Shown here: positions 9,250 through 17,984 of the stretch, piece by piece | How the letters are laid out: each line of letters begins with the position of its first letter | How positions within the stretch are numbered: position 1 is the first letter of the stretch | From: CAYRDK01 sp043819345 | GTDB lineage: Bacteria; Omnitrophota; Gorgyraeia; Velamenicoccales; Velamenicoccaceae | Direction of reading: 5' to 3' | NCBI GenBank assembly: GCA_043819345.1 | Contig: JBDREX010000018.1 | Location: 28,096 to 92,095 of the forward strand | DNA: 64,000 bases | Position numbers and translations under genes: made by a program | The notes under the pieces: generated by a model | The model's input: only the letters and a program-made list of their open reading frames with translations | The model's database searches: none | Told to the model about the DNA's origin: nothing

Positions 9250-10611
9250 ATGAGGGTTTATAAAAAATTTTGGTTATTCAGTTTTTCTATTCTTTTTTTA
9301 GCTGTTGTCTGTGGGCTGTCGACTGTCTTAAGTGGCTGTGGTTCTCAGTCGAGTGAATCTGCTCCTCGTGTTGTTGCGAAAAAAGTTGTTGTTTGGCATT
9401 GGATGACAGACAGAGAGGAAGCTTTTCAGGAGTTGGCAAAAAAATATGAAGAGGAAACAGGGGTGAAGATTGTCCTTGAGCTTTACGCGCCTTCTGATGC
9501 CTATGCACAGAAAGTTCGGGCGGCCGCTCAGGCAAAGGCGCTGCCGGATATTTTCGGGCTTTTGGGGGAAAAGAGAGATTTCGCTGCTTTTATCAAGGCC
9601 GGGCATATTACAGATTTAACGCAAGAAATGAATAAAAACGATGGTGCCTGGAAAAAAGAGTTTTTTGAAAAAGCTTTGGCTGTTAATGAGTTTGAAGAAG
9701 GTAATAGTTTTGATGTTCCTGCAGGTATTTATGGCGCTCCGATAGATGTCATGAATATTCAAATGCTCTATAATAAAAATCTTTTTAAGAAAGCTGGCCT
9801 TGATCCTGATCGTGCGCCGGTGAGTTGGGAAGAGTTTGTTGTTGACTGTGAAAAATTAAAGGCTGCTGGAATTCAGGGTTTTGTTAGTGGATGGGGTGAA
9901 GTTTGGATGATTGACTGCTTTGCTTCCAACATGGCTTTTAATGTCATGGGGCCGGGAAAAGTTTTTGCTACTATCCGGGGAGAAATTCCATATTCTGATC
10001 CGGATTGGATTAAAGTTTTTAGCTTGTTTAAGGAGATGTCTGAGAAAGGGATGTTGGCCAGCGGTGTTGTCACGATGGTCAATAAGAGTGCCGAGCAAAC
10101 ATTTGCTAATGAGAGAGCCGCTTTTGCCTTCAATGGTTCCTGGTGTGTCAATGTTTATCACGGGATGAATCCTGATTTAGATTATGGTGTTATGCTTCCT
10201 CCTAAACCGAGTGTGCAGCATCCGATGTATATCTGGGGCGGTGGGGGGTCTTCGTTTTTAGTGAACGATAGGTCTGTGGTGAAGGACGAAGCGGTTGCGT
10301 TTATAAAATGGCTTACGGAACGGGATCAGCAGATTTATTTATCAGAGAAAACACGCAATCTTCCATCCAATAAAAAAGCGTTAGGTGATATTGGGAAGAA
10401 TCTAGCAGATTTTGCCAAGGGAATGAAGAATGTGACGCATCCTAATGTTTGGCCGGTGAATGAGATGCCGAAAGTTATAGAGCGTTTTGATAAGGGCATC
10501 CAGTCCATTATTATTGGAGAAAAAACTCCTGAGCAATTGGGTGAGGAGTTGACAAAGTTGAAAAAAGAAGAGATGAGGAAGAAGAATGAAGCTTCTCAGG
10601 CTCGTTCTTAA
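9250..10611 (+). CDS. Sugar ABC transporter solute-binding lipoprotein (family 1)
   Basis: A 453-residue extracytoplasmic binding protein. The lipoprotein signal has a lipobox LSGC at about residues 27-30, so the mature protein is anchored by its lipidated cysteine. The body shows the maltose/multiple-sugar binding fold: VVWHWMTDREEAFQELAKKYEEE near the start, LPDIFGLLG, a central YNKNLFKKAGLD motif with SWEEF, and AAFAFNGSWCVN. SD CGGAGG precedes the ATG. It is the first of three importer genes (binding protein and two permeases), downstream of a GH94 phosphorylase, which points to an oligosaccharide as substrate. The C-terminal tail is Lys/Glu rich. Confidence 0.9.
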   Translation: MRVYKKFWLFSFSILFLAVVCGLSTVLSGCGSQSSESAPRVVAKKVVVWHWMTDREEAFQELAKKYEEETGVKIVLELYAPSDAYAQKVRAAAQAKALPDIFGLLGEKRDFAAFIKAGHITDLTQEMNKNDGAWKKEFFEKALAVNEFEEGNSFDVPAGIYGAPIDVMNIQMLYNKNLFKKAGLDPDRAPVSWEEFVVDCEKLKAAGIQGFVSGWGEVWMIDCFASNMAFNVMGPGKVFATIRGEIPYSDPDWIKVFSLFKEMSEKGMLASGVVTMVNKSAEQTFANERAAFAFNGSWCVNVYHGMNPDLDYGVMLPPKPSVQHPMYIWGGGGSSFLVNDRSVVKDEAVAFIKWLTERDQQIYLSEKTRNLPSNKKALGDIGKNLADFAKGMKNVTHPNVWPVNEMPKVIERFDKGIQSIIIGEKTPEQLGEELTKLKKEEMRKKNEASQARS

Positions 10612-10687
10612 AGTTTTTATGCGCAAAGCGTAGCAGTTTAATTGGATGGCCGCAGGATAGCGCGTTAATAAAGGATCGTTGTCCATT

Positions 10688-11761
10688 ATGAGAAAGAAAA
10701 TATCAGAAATAATAAAACAGGCTTATAATTTTTTGCACAATGCTAGTGCTAAGCAAAAAATTATTGGAACTCTAACTCTTGCTCTTGTCCTGGAAGTCTC
10801 TTTCTTGAATTTCCATGCTTGTACGATTTTTTGGATTATTGTTTATAGTTTTGTTGGCCTGTCCTTGCTTTTTTTGATCGCGGCTAATGTGACAAAAAAG
10901 ACATTTTCCGGTTTTATGTTTGTCGTTCCCGCGCTACTCATCTTTTTCATCTTTTATGTCTATCCATTTTTTAAAGTATTGCAGTTAAGTCATAACGCAT
11001 GGGATGGTATTTCGCCTACTATGAATTTTGTGGGCCTCGGTAATTTTAAAGAAGTATTGCAGGACAGAATTTGGTGGACATCTATGCGCAATGCTTTATA
11101 CATTACCTTCATTGCTCTCGTTTTTCAGAATATATTGGCGTTAATTCTCGCATTGGCGTGTGACCGGCAGATAAAAGGGAGAAACTTCTTTCGGGTTATA
11201 TTTTTTATTCCACCTGTGCTTTCAGATGTCGTAGTGGGTTTGATATGGCGTTGGATTTATGATGGAAATTATGGTCTTTTGAACCATGCTCTTGTTTCGT
11301 TAGGGTTTGCAGATTTGGCGAAAAGCTGGTTATCGGACCCGCAGACAGCTCTAACATGTGTTGCTATTATTCATTGTTGGAAAGGATTTGGATGGGGTTT
11401 TATGATCCTTTTGGCTGGTCTTCAGACGATCCCAAGAGAGCTTTATGAAGCGGCTAAGGTAGATGGGGCTAATGTCTGGCAAAGTTTTAAAAATGTGACA
11501 ATACCTATGATGATTCCTGTCTTTGTGCTCGTGACAATTTTAACTATCTTAGGAACGATGCAGGTTTTTGTTCTGATTTTGTCTATGACGGGTGGCGGTC
11601 CGGGCTATCATACAGAAGTACCTGTAACGAGAATATTGGCTTCTATGCAGGGTTCATCTATGTTTGGTTATGCTTGTTCTCAGGGGATTGTTTTCGGTGT
11701 TATCCTGATGATGGTTTCTTTTGCTCAGATGGCAATATCTAGGAAACTGAAACAAGCATAA
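10688..11761 (+). CDS. Sugar ABC transporter permease (MalF/UgpA type)
   Basis: A 357-residue inner-membrane subunit with about eight hydrophobic segments. The ATG at 10688 is chosen over a TTG at 10679 (an AAAGGA motif is 12 and 3 bases away respectively, so neither is ideal). The EAA loop that docks the ATPase reads YEAAKVDGANVWQSFKNVTIPMM, with the expected EAA-x3-G core. Two extra N-terminal hydrophobic segments precede the usual six-helix core, as in MalF-like members. It pairs with the permease 98 bases downstream. No ATP-binding subunit is encoded in the window. Confidence 0.88.
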   Translation: MRKKISEIIKQAYNFLHNASAKQKIIGTLTLALVLEVSFLNFHACTIFWIIVYSFVGLSLLFLIAANVTKKTFSGFMFVVPALLIFFIFYVYPFFKVLQLSHNAWDGISPTMNFVGLGNFKEVLQDRIWWTSMRNALYITFIALVFQNILALILALACDRQIKGRNFFRVIFFIPPVLSDVVVGLIWRWIYDGNYGLLNHALVSLGFADLAKSWLSDPQTALTCVAIIHCWKGFGWGFMILLAGLQTIPRELYEAAKVDGANVWQSFKNVTIPMMIPVFVLVTILTILGTMQVFVLILSMTGGGPGYHTEVPVTRILASMQGSSMFGYACSQGIVFGVILMMVSFAQMAISRKLKQA

Positions 11762-11859
11762 GGAGAGTGCCAAAGATAAAAGGTGTCAGAGAGTGATATC
11801 CTGAGCCCATTGAAGGGTCAGGGTAAAAGCAGAGACAGAAAAATTGGACAGAGGAAAAA

Positions 11860-12801
11860 ATGGAATTAAATAAATATAAGATATTAACAACCATAAGTGA
11901 TATTGTTATCCATGTGTTTTTGGGCATTGTTGCCTTAACATGTGTTTTTCCTTTGTTGTGGATGTTCGGGTCAAGCCTGAAAACACAGAGTACTGTTTTT
12001 TCTGATATGAGCATTGTTCCTCGTGTCATGCATTGGGACAATTTTTATCTGGCTTGGACTAATGGTGGATTTGGTGTTTACTTTTTGAATAGCTTGTTTT
12101 ACACCGTTATTGTTGTGTTTGGGATCGTGATTGTTTCTTCTTGGGCAGCGTACGCTTTTTCCAGGATGAATTTTCCAGGTAAAAATCTTTTGTTTTTTAT
12201 GTTTTTGGCCGCGATGATGATTCCTCTCCCGGGTAGTTTTGTTCCATTGTATGTTTTGGTCAATAATGTGCGCAATGTTTTATTGAATTCCCTGAATGGA
12301 GCGACACCTTTTTTGTTAAAATTTCTTCCAGAGGCGTTTGTTTACAATTTAACAAATTTTATTGAGGGCCAATTCTATCCGCGGTTCGCCTATATTTTGT
12401 GTATGATTAACGTTGGTTTATCTTTTAGCATTTTCATGCTAAAGACTTTTTTTGATAAAATGCCCAAAGAATTGGAAGATGCTGCCAGAATTGATGGGTG
12501 TTCACGGCTTGGGATTTGGCGGCATGTCGCTCTGCCTTTAGCTAAGCCCGCCATAGCTGTTATTGTTATCTATAACGCCTTGAATGTCTGGAATGAGTAT
12601 ATTCTCGCGAATTTGATTCTTTCAAGTAAAAATCTCATGCCCTTGCAGAGAGGTTTAATGGTTTTTCAGGGCGAGCATATTACGCAGTATCCTTTATTAA
12701 TGGCGGGCATGACCATTACTGTTTTGCCGATCCTGATTATATATTTGTTGATGCAAAAATTTATTATTAAGGGGATTACAGCAGGTGCAGTGGTAGGGTA
12801 A
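11860..12801 (+). CDS. Sugar ABC transporter permease (MalG/UgpE type)
   Basis: A 313-residue membrane protein with six main hydrophobic segments and an EAA motif (LEDAARIDGCSRLGIWRHVALPL). SD GAGG lies just before the ATG. It is the partner of the upstream MalF-type permease. An insertion between helices 2 and 3 (about residues 125-175, NNVRNVLLNSLNGATPF onwards) makes it longer than the usual 275 residues of this family. The C-terminal KFIIKGITAGAVVG tail is typical of carbohydrate permeases of this type. The 98-base gap upstream holds no gene or clear promoter, so the two permeases are probably co-transcribed. Confidence 0.88.
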   Translation: MELNKYKILTTISDIVIHVFLGIVALTCVFPLLWMFGSSLKTQSTVFSDMSIVPRVMHWDNFYLAWTNGGFGVYFLNSLFYTVIVVFGIVIVSSWAAYAFSRMNFPGKNLLFFMFLAAMMIPLPGSFVPLYVLVNNVRNVLLNSLNGATPFLLKFLPEAFVYNLTNFIEGQFYPRFAYILCMINVGLSFSIFMLKTFFDKMPKELEDAARIDGCSRLGIWRHVALPLAKPAIAVIVIYNALNVWNEYILANLILSSKNLMPLQRGLMVFQGEHITQYPLLMAGMTITVLPILIIYLLMQKFIIKGITAGAVVG

Positions 12802-12906
12802 TGGTCAAATTTACGAGTTTTTGGTGGCAGGGGGGTCAACAGGCAACAAAGAAAGATGCTTAAAAGGTAAGTTATCGTTAAGTAACAAAAAAATGTAAAG
12901 GTTAAA

Positions 12907-15270
12907 ATGCAAAAAGTAAAGTTCAATATTTTTGGTTGTTGCGCTTTAGGGGCGCTTATGTTTTTTGTTTTGAGTGTTGCTTGTGTAAAGGCTGCATGTG
13001 CGCAGGAAACTGCTGAATTGCAAAATGCTCCTGAATCTTCTGAAGATCTTTCTGCCATTGTGGCCAAATCATGGGAGGCTTTGACAAAAAATGAATCGGA
13101 TAAAGTTTATGCGTATGCCAAAGAAATGGTTGATTCTTATGGGGTTCAGGCACGCCAGCAACAAAAAAGTTTGACCGCTTTTCCGGCCGCAGAAAAAACA
13201 AAAAATTATGACATATTGAACAGCGTCGCGACATGTCTTTTTATCAAAGGCGAGGCTCTTTTAAAAGAAGACAAAACAGAGGAAGCTAAGAAAGTTTTTC
13301 AGCTCATTCTTTCTGACTATTCTTACGCGCAGGCATGGGATCCGCGTGGTTGGTATTGGAAGGTAGCTGAGAAGGCACAGGCTACTCTAGATAAACTTGA
13401 GGGTGAGGATATTGAAAAAAGTAGTACCGAAGCTGATAAATATCAAGGGGTTCCGCGCACAAAGATTGTTCTTTATGATGGTGGCAAGGAAGATGTTGTT
13501 GATTATGCCAAGTATGGCGATTTTGTGGGCATAGGGACGAAGAACTATAAGTATATTATAAAATCTCAGGAGGGTTTATCCGAAGCTGTTGGGGAAGGTA
13601 TCTATCCAAATACGACTAGCGTGCGTTGGGATCCGGCATTTCGGCAGGTAAGAAAAGAAAAGCGGCTAGAAGGGAATCATTGGGATTTTGTTTATTCTCC
13701 TGATTTGGAAGCGGCTTTTATTAAATGGGCGATTTCTCCTGAGCCTCAGGGCATTAAGTTGTTTTACACGGGGCTGATTCTGGAGAAATCCGGATTAATT
13801 AAACACGCGATTAAAGCTTATTATGCTATTGTTGTTCATTTTCCGCATACTGTAGGTTGGACGTATTGGCATACGCCTTGGTATGTGGGGCAGGCTGCTA
13901 TTGCCAGAATAAAATATCTTTGCACGAAATATCCTCAGTTGAATATGAGCCTTTCGGATACCAAGATTAGCGTTATAAATGGTTTTGATAATGATGTATC
14001 CAATGATATTTTTGTTACAAATCCCGGTAGAATTGTAAAAAATCATATTCCGGAAACCCTGTTTGATAGGATAAAAAAATATATAGACAAGAGAGTGGCG
14101 CAAACGAAGATTAAAAGAAAACTTGGAGCAGGCAAGGTTCGTTTTGTTCAATATGAGAACGGTGATTGGCAGCTTTTAGTCAACAATCGGCCTTATGTAA
14201 TTAAAGGTATTACATATGCTGTGGCTAAGGTTGGCCAAAGCCCTGATAATGGAAGTCTTAAGGGCTGGATGGAGTATGATTATAACAAAAATGGAAAATG
14301 TGATGGCCCTTATGATTCTTTCGTTGATACGAACGGTAATGGCACTCAAGATCGTAATGAACCAACGATTGGTGATTTTGAATTAATGAAACGCCTCGGA
14401 GTTAATACGGTTAGGATTTACCATCAACCCTATGATATTGATAAGAAAATTTTAAGAGATCTCTATAAGAGGCATGGTATCCGTGTGATTATGGGTGATT
14501 TTTTGGGCAAATATGCCATAGGATCAGGCGCGACCTGGTTTGATGGAACGGATTATGATAATGAGGAACAGCAAAAGACAATGTTAGAATCTGTCAGAAA
14601 GATGGTTAATGAGTTTAAAGATGAGCCTTATATTCTGACATGGCTTTTGGGCAACGAAAATGTATATGGTGTTGCTTGTAACGCGGATAAAAAACCGGGC
14701 AGTTTTTTTAAGTTTGTTAATGAGGCAGCACGGCTAATTAAATCTTTAGATAAAAATCATCCGGTTGCGATTGCTAGTGGAGACACGCTTTTTCTAGATC
14801 AATATGCTCAATATTGTCCTGATGTAGATATGTTTGGTGCTAATGTTTATCGAGGAGAAAGTGGTTTTGGTTCTTATTGGGAATCTGTCAAGGAGTTGAC
14901 CGATAAGCCCGCTTTTGTGACTGAATATGGGTGCCCTGCTTTTGCGTATGGTTTAACGGAACAGGAAGCTGAGGATGCTCAGGCAGAATACTTAAAAGGC
15001 AACTGGGAAAATATTATGGATAATGCTGCTTTTGGGCCTGGCTGTGGCAATGCAATTGGGGGTGTTTTGTTTGAGTGGTTAGATGAGTGGTGGAAGGCGT
15101 ATGAGCCTTCTTTTCACGACAAGAAAGGTTTGTTTAAAGGGCCTTTTCCTGACGGCTCAATGCATGAAGAGTGGCTTGGTGTGGCTGGACAGGGCGATGG
15201 AACAAAAAGTCCTTTTCTAAGAGAACTGAGAAAAAGTTATTACGAGTATCAGAAGTTGTGGAAAAAATAA
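12907..15270 (+). CDS. Secreted TPR plus clan-A (GH2/GH5-like) glycoside hydrolase with Ca-binding-like insert
   Basis: A 787-residue protein with an N-terminal signal peptide (cleavage near residue 33, ACAQ). Residues 40-170 and 270-330 are helical, TPR-like. Residues 415-787 form a TIM-barrel glycosidase-like domain starting LLVNNRPYVIKGITY. The acid/base candidate is Glu584 in GNEN and the nucleophile candidate Glu673 in TEYG, which is the clan GH-A pattern. An insert at about 458-486 has two DxNxNGxxD-type loops (DYNKNGKCD, DTNGNGTQD) like EF-hand or dockerin calcium sites. FEWLDEWWK near the end is shared with the protein at 16650. The substrate is probably a beta-glucan, inferred from the GH94 neighbour. 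It could also be a transglycosylase. Confidence 0.75.
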   Translation: MQKVKFNIFGCCALGALMFFVLSVACVKAACAQETAELQNAPESSEDLSAIVAKSWEALTKNESDKVYAYAKEMVDSYGVQARQQQKSLTAFPAAEKTKNYDILNSVATCLFIKGEALLKEDKTEEAKKVFQLILSDYSYAQAWDPRGWYWKVAEKAQATLDKLEGEDIEKSSTEADKYQGVPRTKIVLYDGGKEDVVDYAKYGDFVGIGTKNYKYIIKSQEGLSEAVGEGIYPNTTSVRWDPAFRQVRKEKRLEGNHWDFVYSPDLEAAFIKWAISPEPQGIKLFYTGLILEKSGLIKHAIKAYYAIVVHFPHTVGWTYWHTPWYVGQAAIARIKYLCTKYPQLNMSLSDTKISVINGFDNDVSNDIFVTNPGRIVKNHIPETLFDRIKKYIDKRVAQTKIKRKLGAGKVRFVQYENGDWQLLVNNRPYVIKGITYAVAKVGQSPDNGSLKGWMEYDYNKNGKCDGPYDSFVDTNGNGTQDRNEPTIGDFELMKRLGVNTVRIYHQPYDIDKKILRDLYKRHGIRVIMGDFLGKYAIGSGATWFDGTDYDNEEQQKTMLESVRKMVNEFKDEPYILTWLLGNENVYGVACNADKKPGSFFKFVNEAARLIKSLDKNHPVAIASGDTLFLDQYAQYCPDVDMFGANVYRGESGFGSYWESVKELTDKPAFVTEYGCPAFAYGLTEQEAEDAQAEYLKGNWENIMDNAAFGPGCGNAIGGVLFEWLDEWWKAYEPSFHDKKGLFKGPFPDGSMHEEWLGVAGQGDGTKSPFLRELRKSYYEYQKLWKK

Positions 15271-15350
15271 AACGAAAATGTCGCACGATAACAATTACCT
15301 GGGTGTAGTTTGTTATTTTTAGCGTGAGACAGCTTAAATGGAGGTGTGGA

Positions 15351-16490
15351 ATGAGGAGGTTGTTAGGGTTAGTAGTGTTATTAGCGGGCCTGGCGACATG
15401 TCATGCTGTATATGCGAAGGATATGAAATGTTTTCCTGTTTATACAGATAGTAAATCACCGGATAATCATTACATTCCTTCCGGATGGATGGGAGATTTT
15501 GGTGATTTATCCATGGATGATAAGTACATGGGGGATGCTCATGGCGGTACAACATGTGTGAAATTTGTTTATACAGCTAAGAAAAGCCAGAATCAAGGAT
15601 GGGCTGGTGTTTATTGGCAGAATCCAGCAAATAACTGGGGCTCAAAAAAAGGTGGTTTTGATCTGACGGGTTTGAACAAAATCACATTCTGGGCGAAGGG
15701 TGATAAAGGTGGAGAGGTAATTGATAAGTTTTCTATTGGAGGTATCAAAGGAACTTATCCGGATACAACAGAAGCCTCTATTGGGCCGATTGAACTGACA
15801 AATACATGGCAGCAGTATACCATTAATCTTGTTGGTAAAGACCTTTCCTATATTAATGGCGCGCTTAGCTGGGTTGTCAATGCGGATTCTAATCCAGATG
15901 GAGTCACATTTTATATGGATGATATTCGATTTGAATATGACCCGAGCTTGAAAGAGTCAAAGAAAAAGGCTCAGGACGTGCCTTTTTATGTTTATGCTGA
16001 TAAAGGATCTATCTCAAATCACTTTATTCCTTCCGGATGGATGGGAGATTATAGTGATATTAAGTTAGATGTTGGTTGCGCACAGGATCCTTATTTTGGT
16101 AAGACATGTACAAAAATTGTCTATGCTAATAAGGCTTCTAATGGCGCTCGTTGGGCTGGCGTTTATTGGCAGCATCCACCGAATAATTGGGGCGGCGTTG
16201 ATGCCGGCTTTGATTTGTCAAAGGCAACAAAGTTGACATTTTGGGCTAGAGGTGAAAAAGGTGGCGAAAGAATAGAAGAGTTTAAAGTGGGTGGAATTAT
16301 GGGTGAGTATTCTGATTCTGACACAGGTGGAATTGGGCCTGTTATATTAGATAAAGAGTGGAAGCAGTATACGATTGATCTCCAGGGCAAAGATATGTCT
16401 TACATTATCGGTGGTTTTGCCTGGGCTACAAATCTCGATGTAAATCCGGATGGAGCGACATTTTATCTAGATGAAATAAAGTATGAGTAG
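15351..16490 (+). CDS. Secreted protein of two tandem carbohydrate-binding-like modules
   Basis: A 379-residue protein. The ATG at 15351 follows GGAGGT by five bases and opens a clean signal peptide (MRRLLGLVV to about HAVYA); an upstream GTG at 15324 would spoil it. Two copies of a module of about 170 residues follow (about 27-198 and 212-379), each with IPSGWMGD, WAGVYWQ-P-NNWG, FDL-KTFWA-G-KGGE, W-QYTI-L-GKD-SYI-G and a final FY-D-I-YE. The aromatic-rich jelly-roll-like pattern resembles carbohydrate-binding modules; no catalytic domain is present. It lies between the two related glycosidases, so it may hold their substrate or form part of a surface complex. The family is not one I can name. 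Confidence 0.7.
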   Translation: MRRLLGLVVLLAGLATCHAVYAKDMKCFPVYTDSKSPDNHYIPSGWMGDFGDLSMDDKYMGDAHGGTTCVKFVYTAKKSQNQGWAGVYWQNPANNWGSKKGGFDLTGLNKITFWAKGDKGGEVIDKFSIGGIKGTYPDTTEASIGPIELTNTWQQYTINLVGKDLSYINGALSWVVNADSNPDGVTFYMDDIRFEYDPSLKESKKKAQDVPFYVYADKGSISNHFIPSGWMGDYSDIKLDVGCAQDPYFGKTCTKIVYANKASNGARWAGVYWQHPPNNWGGVDAGFDLSKATKLTFWARGEKGGERIEEFKVGGIMGEYSDSDTGGIGPVILDKEWKQYTIDLQGKDMSYIIGGFAWATNLDVNPDGATFYLDEIKYE

Positions 16491-16523
16491 TGATTGTTTA
16501 TTAGGATTAGATGGGTAGTTGTG

Positions 16524-16560
16524 AAAGGTGGGGGACGGCTTTGTGCCGTTCCTTGCCTTT
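16524..16560 (+). terminator. Long GU-rich hairpin, weak terminator or leader structure
   Basis: A continuous 16-bp stem (16524-16539 with 16545-16560) with four G-T wobbles and a TTTGT loop; the 3' arm ends in TTT. It sits 33 bases after the module protein gene and 90 before the next gene. The U-tract is short. Confidence 0.5.
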
Positions 16561-16649
16561 TATAGACATTCAATGAGTTTTTATAGGTTTTTGCTTTCAG
16601 TAAGAAGCTGAGGTTTTTTGTTGAAAGTGTAAATATTAGTGATAGCCAT

Positions 16650-17897
16650 ATGTTAAAAAAAGGCAATATTTTATTCTACATAATAATGTTTTTGGTCTCT
16701 TTTGTTTTTTTGTTGGGGATGACACAGGTTCCCAGGAAAAAAGTAAGCGTAGAGGTTCTTAAGAATGGCCATTTTCGTCTGAAGGTTGATGGCAGGCCGT
16801 TTATTGTTAAGGGTGTTTGCTACAATCCTATTTCTATAGGCAAGACCCATGATTATAATTTTTGGGGCGATCCATTAGAGCCTTGGAAAAAGGATGGCGA
16901 GATGATGAAGAAGATGGGAATTAACACAGTGCGCTTTTATCAGCCAGGAGAGGATTTAGAGGAGGTTAAGAAAGTTGTTGCTGACCTCTACAGCAATTAT
17001 GGTGTGCGTACGATGATGGGTACCTGGCTTAAGTTTTGGAATTATCCGGCTCCTTTTTATGATGACGAAGATTTTAGAAGATCCGTAAAACAAGAAGTCT
17101 TGGCTATGGTTGAGGCACTCAAAGATGAGGACGGGATCTTGTTTTGGGTTTTAGGTAATGAAAATAATTTTTCTTTTAGTGGCAAGATTAATCCATGGTC
17201 AAGCGACCGGCTTGATGCTATAAAGGATCCTCGACAACGCCTACGTGAAAAAGCCGGGGTTTATTATTCTCTCATTAATGAGTTGGCGCGCGAAATCCAT
17301 GAGATTGACCCCAATCATCCTGTGGTGATGGGCAATGGTGAGTTGGCTTATCTTGATGTTGCTAATGAAGCGGCACCAGATGTTGATATCGTTGGATGTG
17401 TCATTTACAGAGGGAAAACTTTTGGGAATATTTTTAGTTCTTTAAAAAAGATGTATGATAAACCCATTGTTTTTATTGAATTTGGTTGTGATGCTTATAA
17501 CGCGCATGAAAAGCGTGAAGATGAGGATATGCAGGCTTTTTTTATTGAGTCGCAATGGGCTGAGATTTATAAAAATTTAGCCAATAATCCTAATGGTGAG
17601 GGAAATTGTTTGGGTGGTGTGATGTTTGAATGGAGTGATGAGTGGTGGAAGCATAATGATTATGATTCCAATGCTTGGTCCATTCACGACACAGAATCCA
17701 ACTGGTCTAATGGTTCATACTATTTGGATATTAAGGCCGAACGCAATATGAATATGAATGAAGAATGGTTTGGTATTGTCAGCCTTCGGAAAAATGAAAA
17801 TGGCTTAGATGAGCGTGTCCCGCGAAAGAGTTATTATGCGATTCGCAAATTTTGGCATTCCCCTCATGACGGGAAAAACCTTAAATACGTAAAATAA
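16650..17897 (+). CDS. Secreted clan-A glycoside hydrolase-like protein
   Basis: A 415-residue protein with an N-terminal signal/anchor helix (residues 1-25) and one TIM-barrel domain beginning RLKVDGRPFIVKGVCY. Catalytic candidates are Glu171 (GNEN, acid/base) and Glu277 (IEFG, nucleophile). The domain shares the order and motifs of the barrel in the 787-residue protein upstream, including GVMFEWSDEWWK and EEWFGIV, but lacks the TPR region and the calcium-binding-like insert. It resembles GH2 C-domains, GH5 and GH72 transglycosylases; family assignment needs a profile search. Only weak SD is seen before the ATG. It follows the tandem-module protein and precedes a TPR protein, probably in one secreted glycan-processing set. 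Confidence 0.75.
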   Translation: MLKKGNILFYIIMFLVSFVFLLGMTQVPRKKVSVEVLKNGHFRLKVDGRPFIVKGVCYNPISIGKTHDYNFWGDPLEPWKKDGEMMKKMGINTVRFYQPGEDLEEVKKVVADLYSNYGVRTMMGTWLKFWNYPAPFYDDEDFRRSVKQEVLAMVEALKDEDGILFWVLGNENNFSFSGKINPWSSDRLDAIKDPRQRLREKAGVYYSLINELAREIHEIDPNHPVVMGNGELAYLDVANEAAPDVDIVGCVIYRGKTFGNIFSSLKKMYDKPIVFIEFGCDAYNAHEKREDEDMQAFFIESQWAEIYKNLANNPNGEGNCLGGVMFEWSDEWWKHNDYDSNAWSIHDTESNWSNGSYYLDIKAERNMNMNEEWFGIVSLRKNENGLDERVPRKSYYAIRKFWHSPHDGKNLKYVK

Positions 17898-17984
17898 CGC
17901 GTTTTATTGGGGATGTCTTTGGTTTTTTATGTTTTTGTAATTAAAAATTTTACACGGGATGAACTAAAGCAGATGGGGTAAGAG

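Noticed and set aside
12666..13067. 133-codon frame on the - strand across the permease/glycosidase gap
   Set aside because: It is antisense to two well-supported genes, without ribosome site or recognisable motif, and rich in low-complexity residues.
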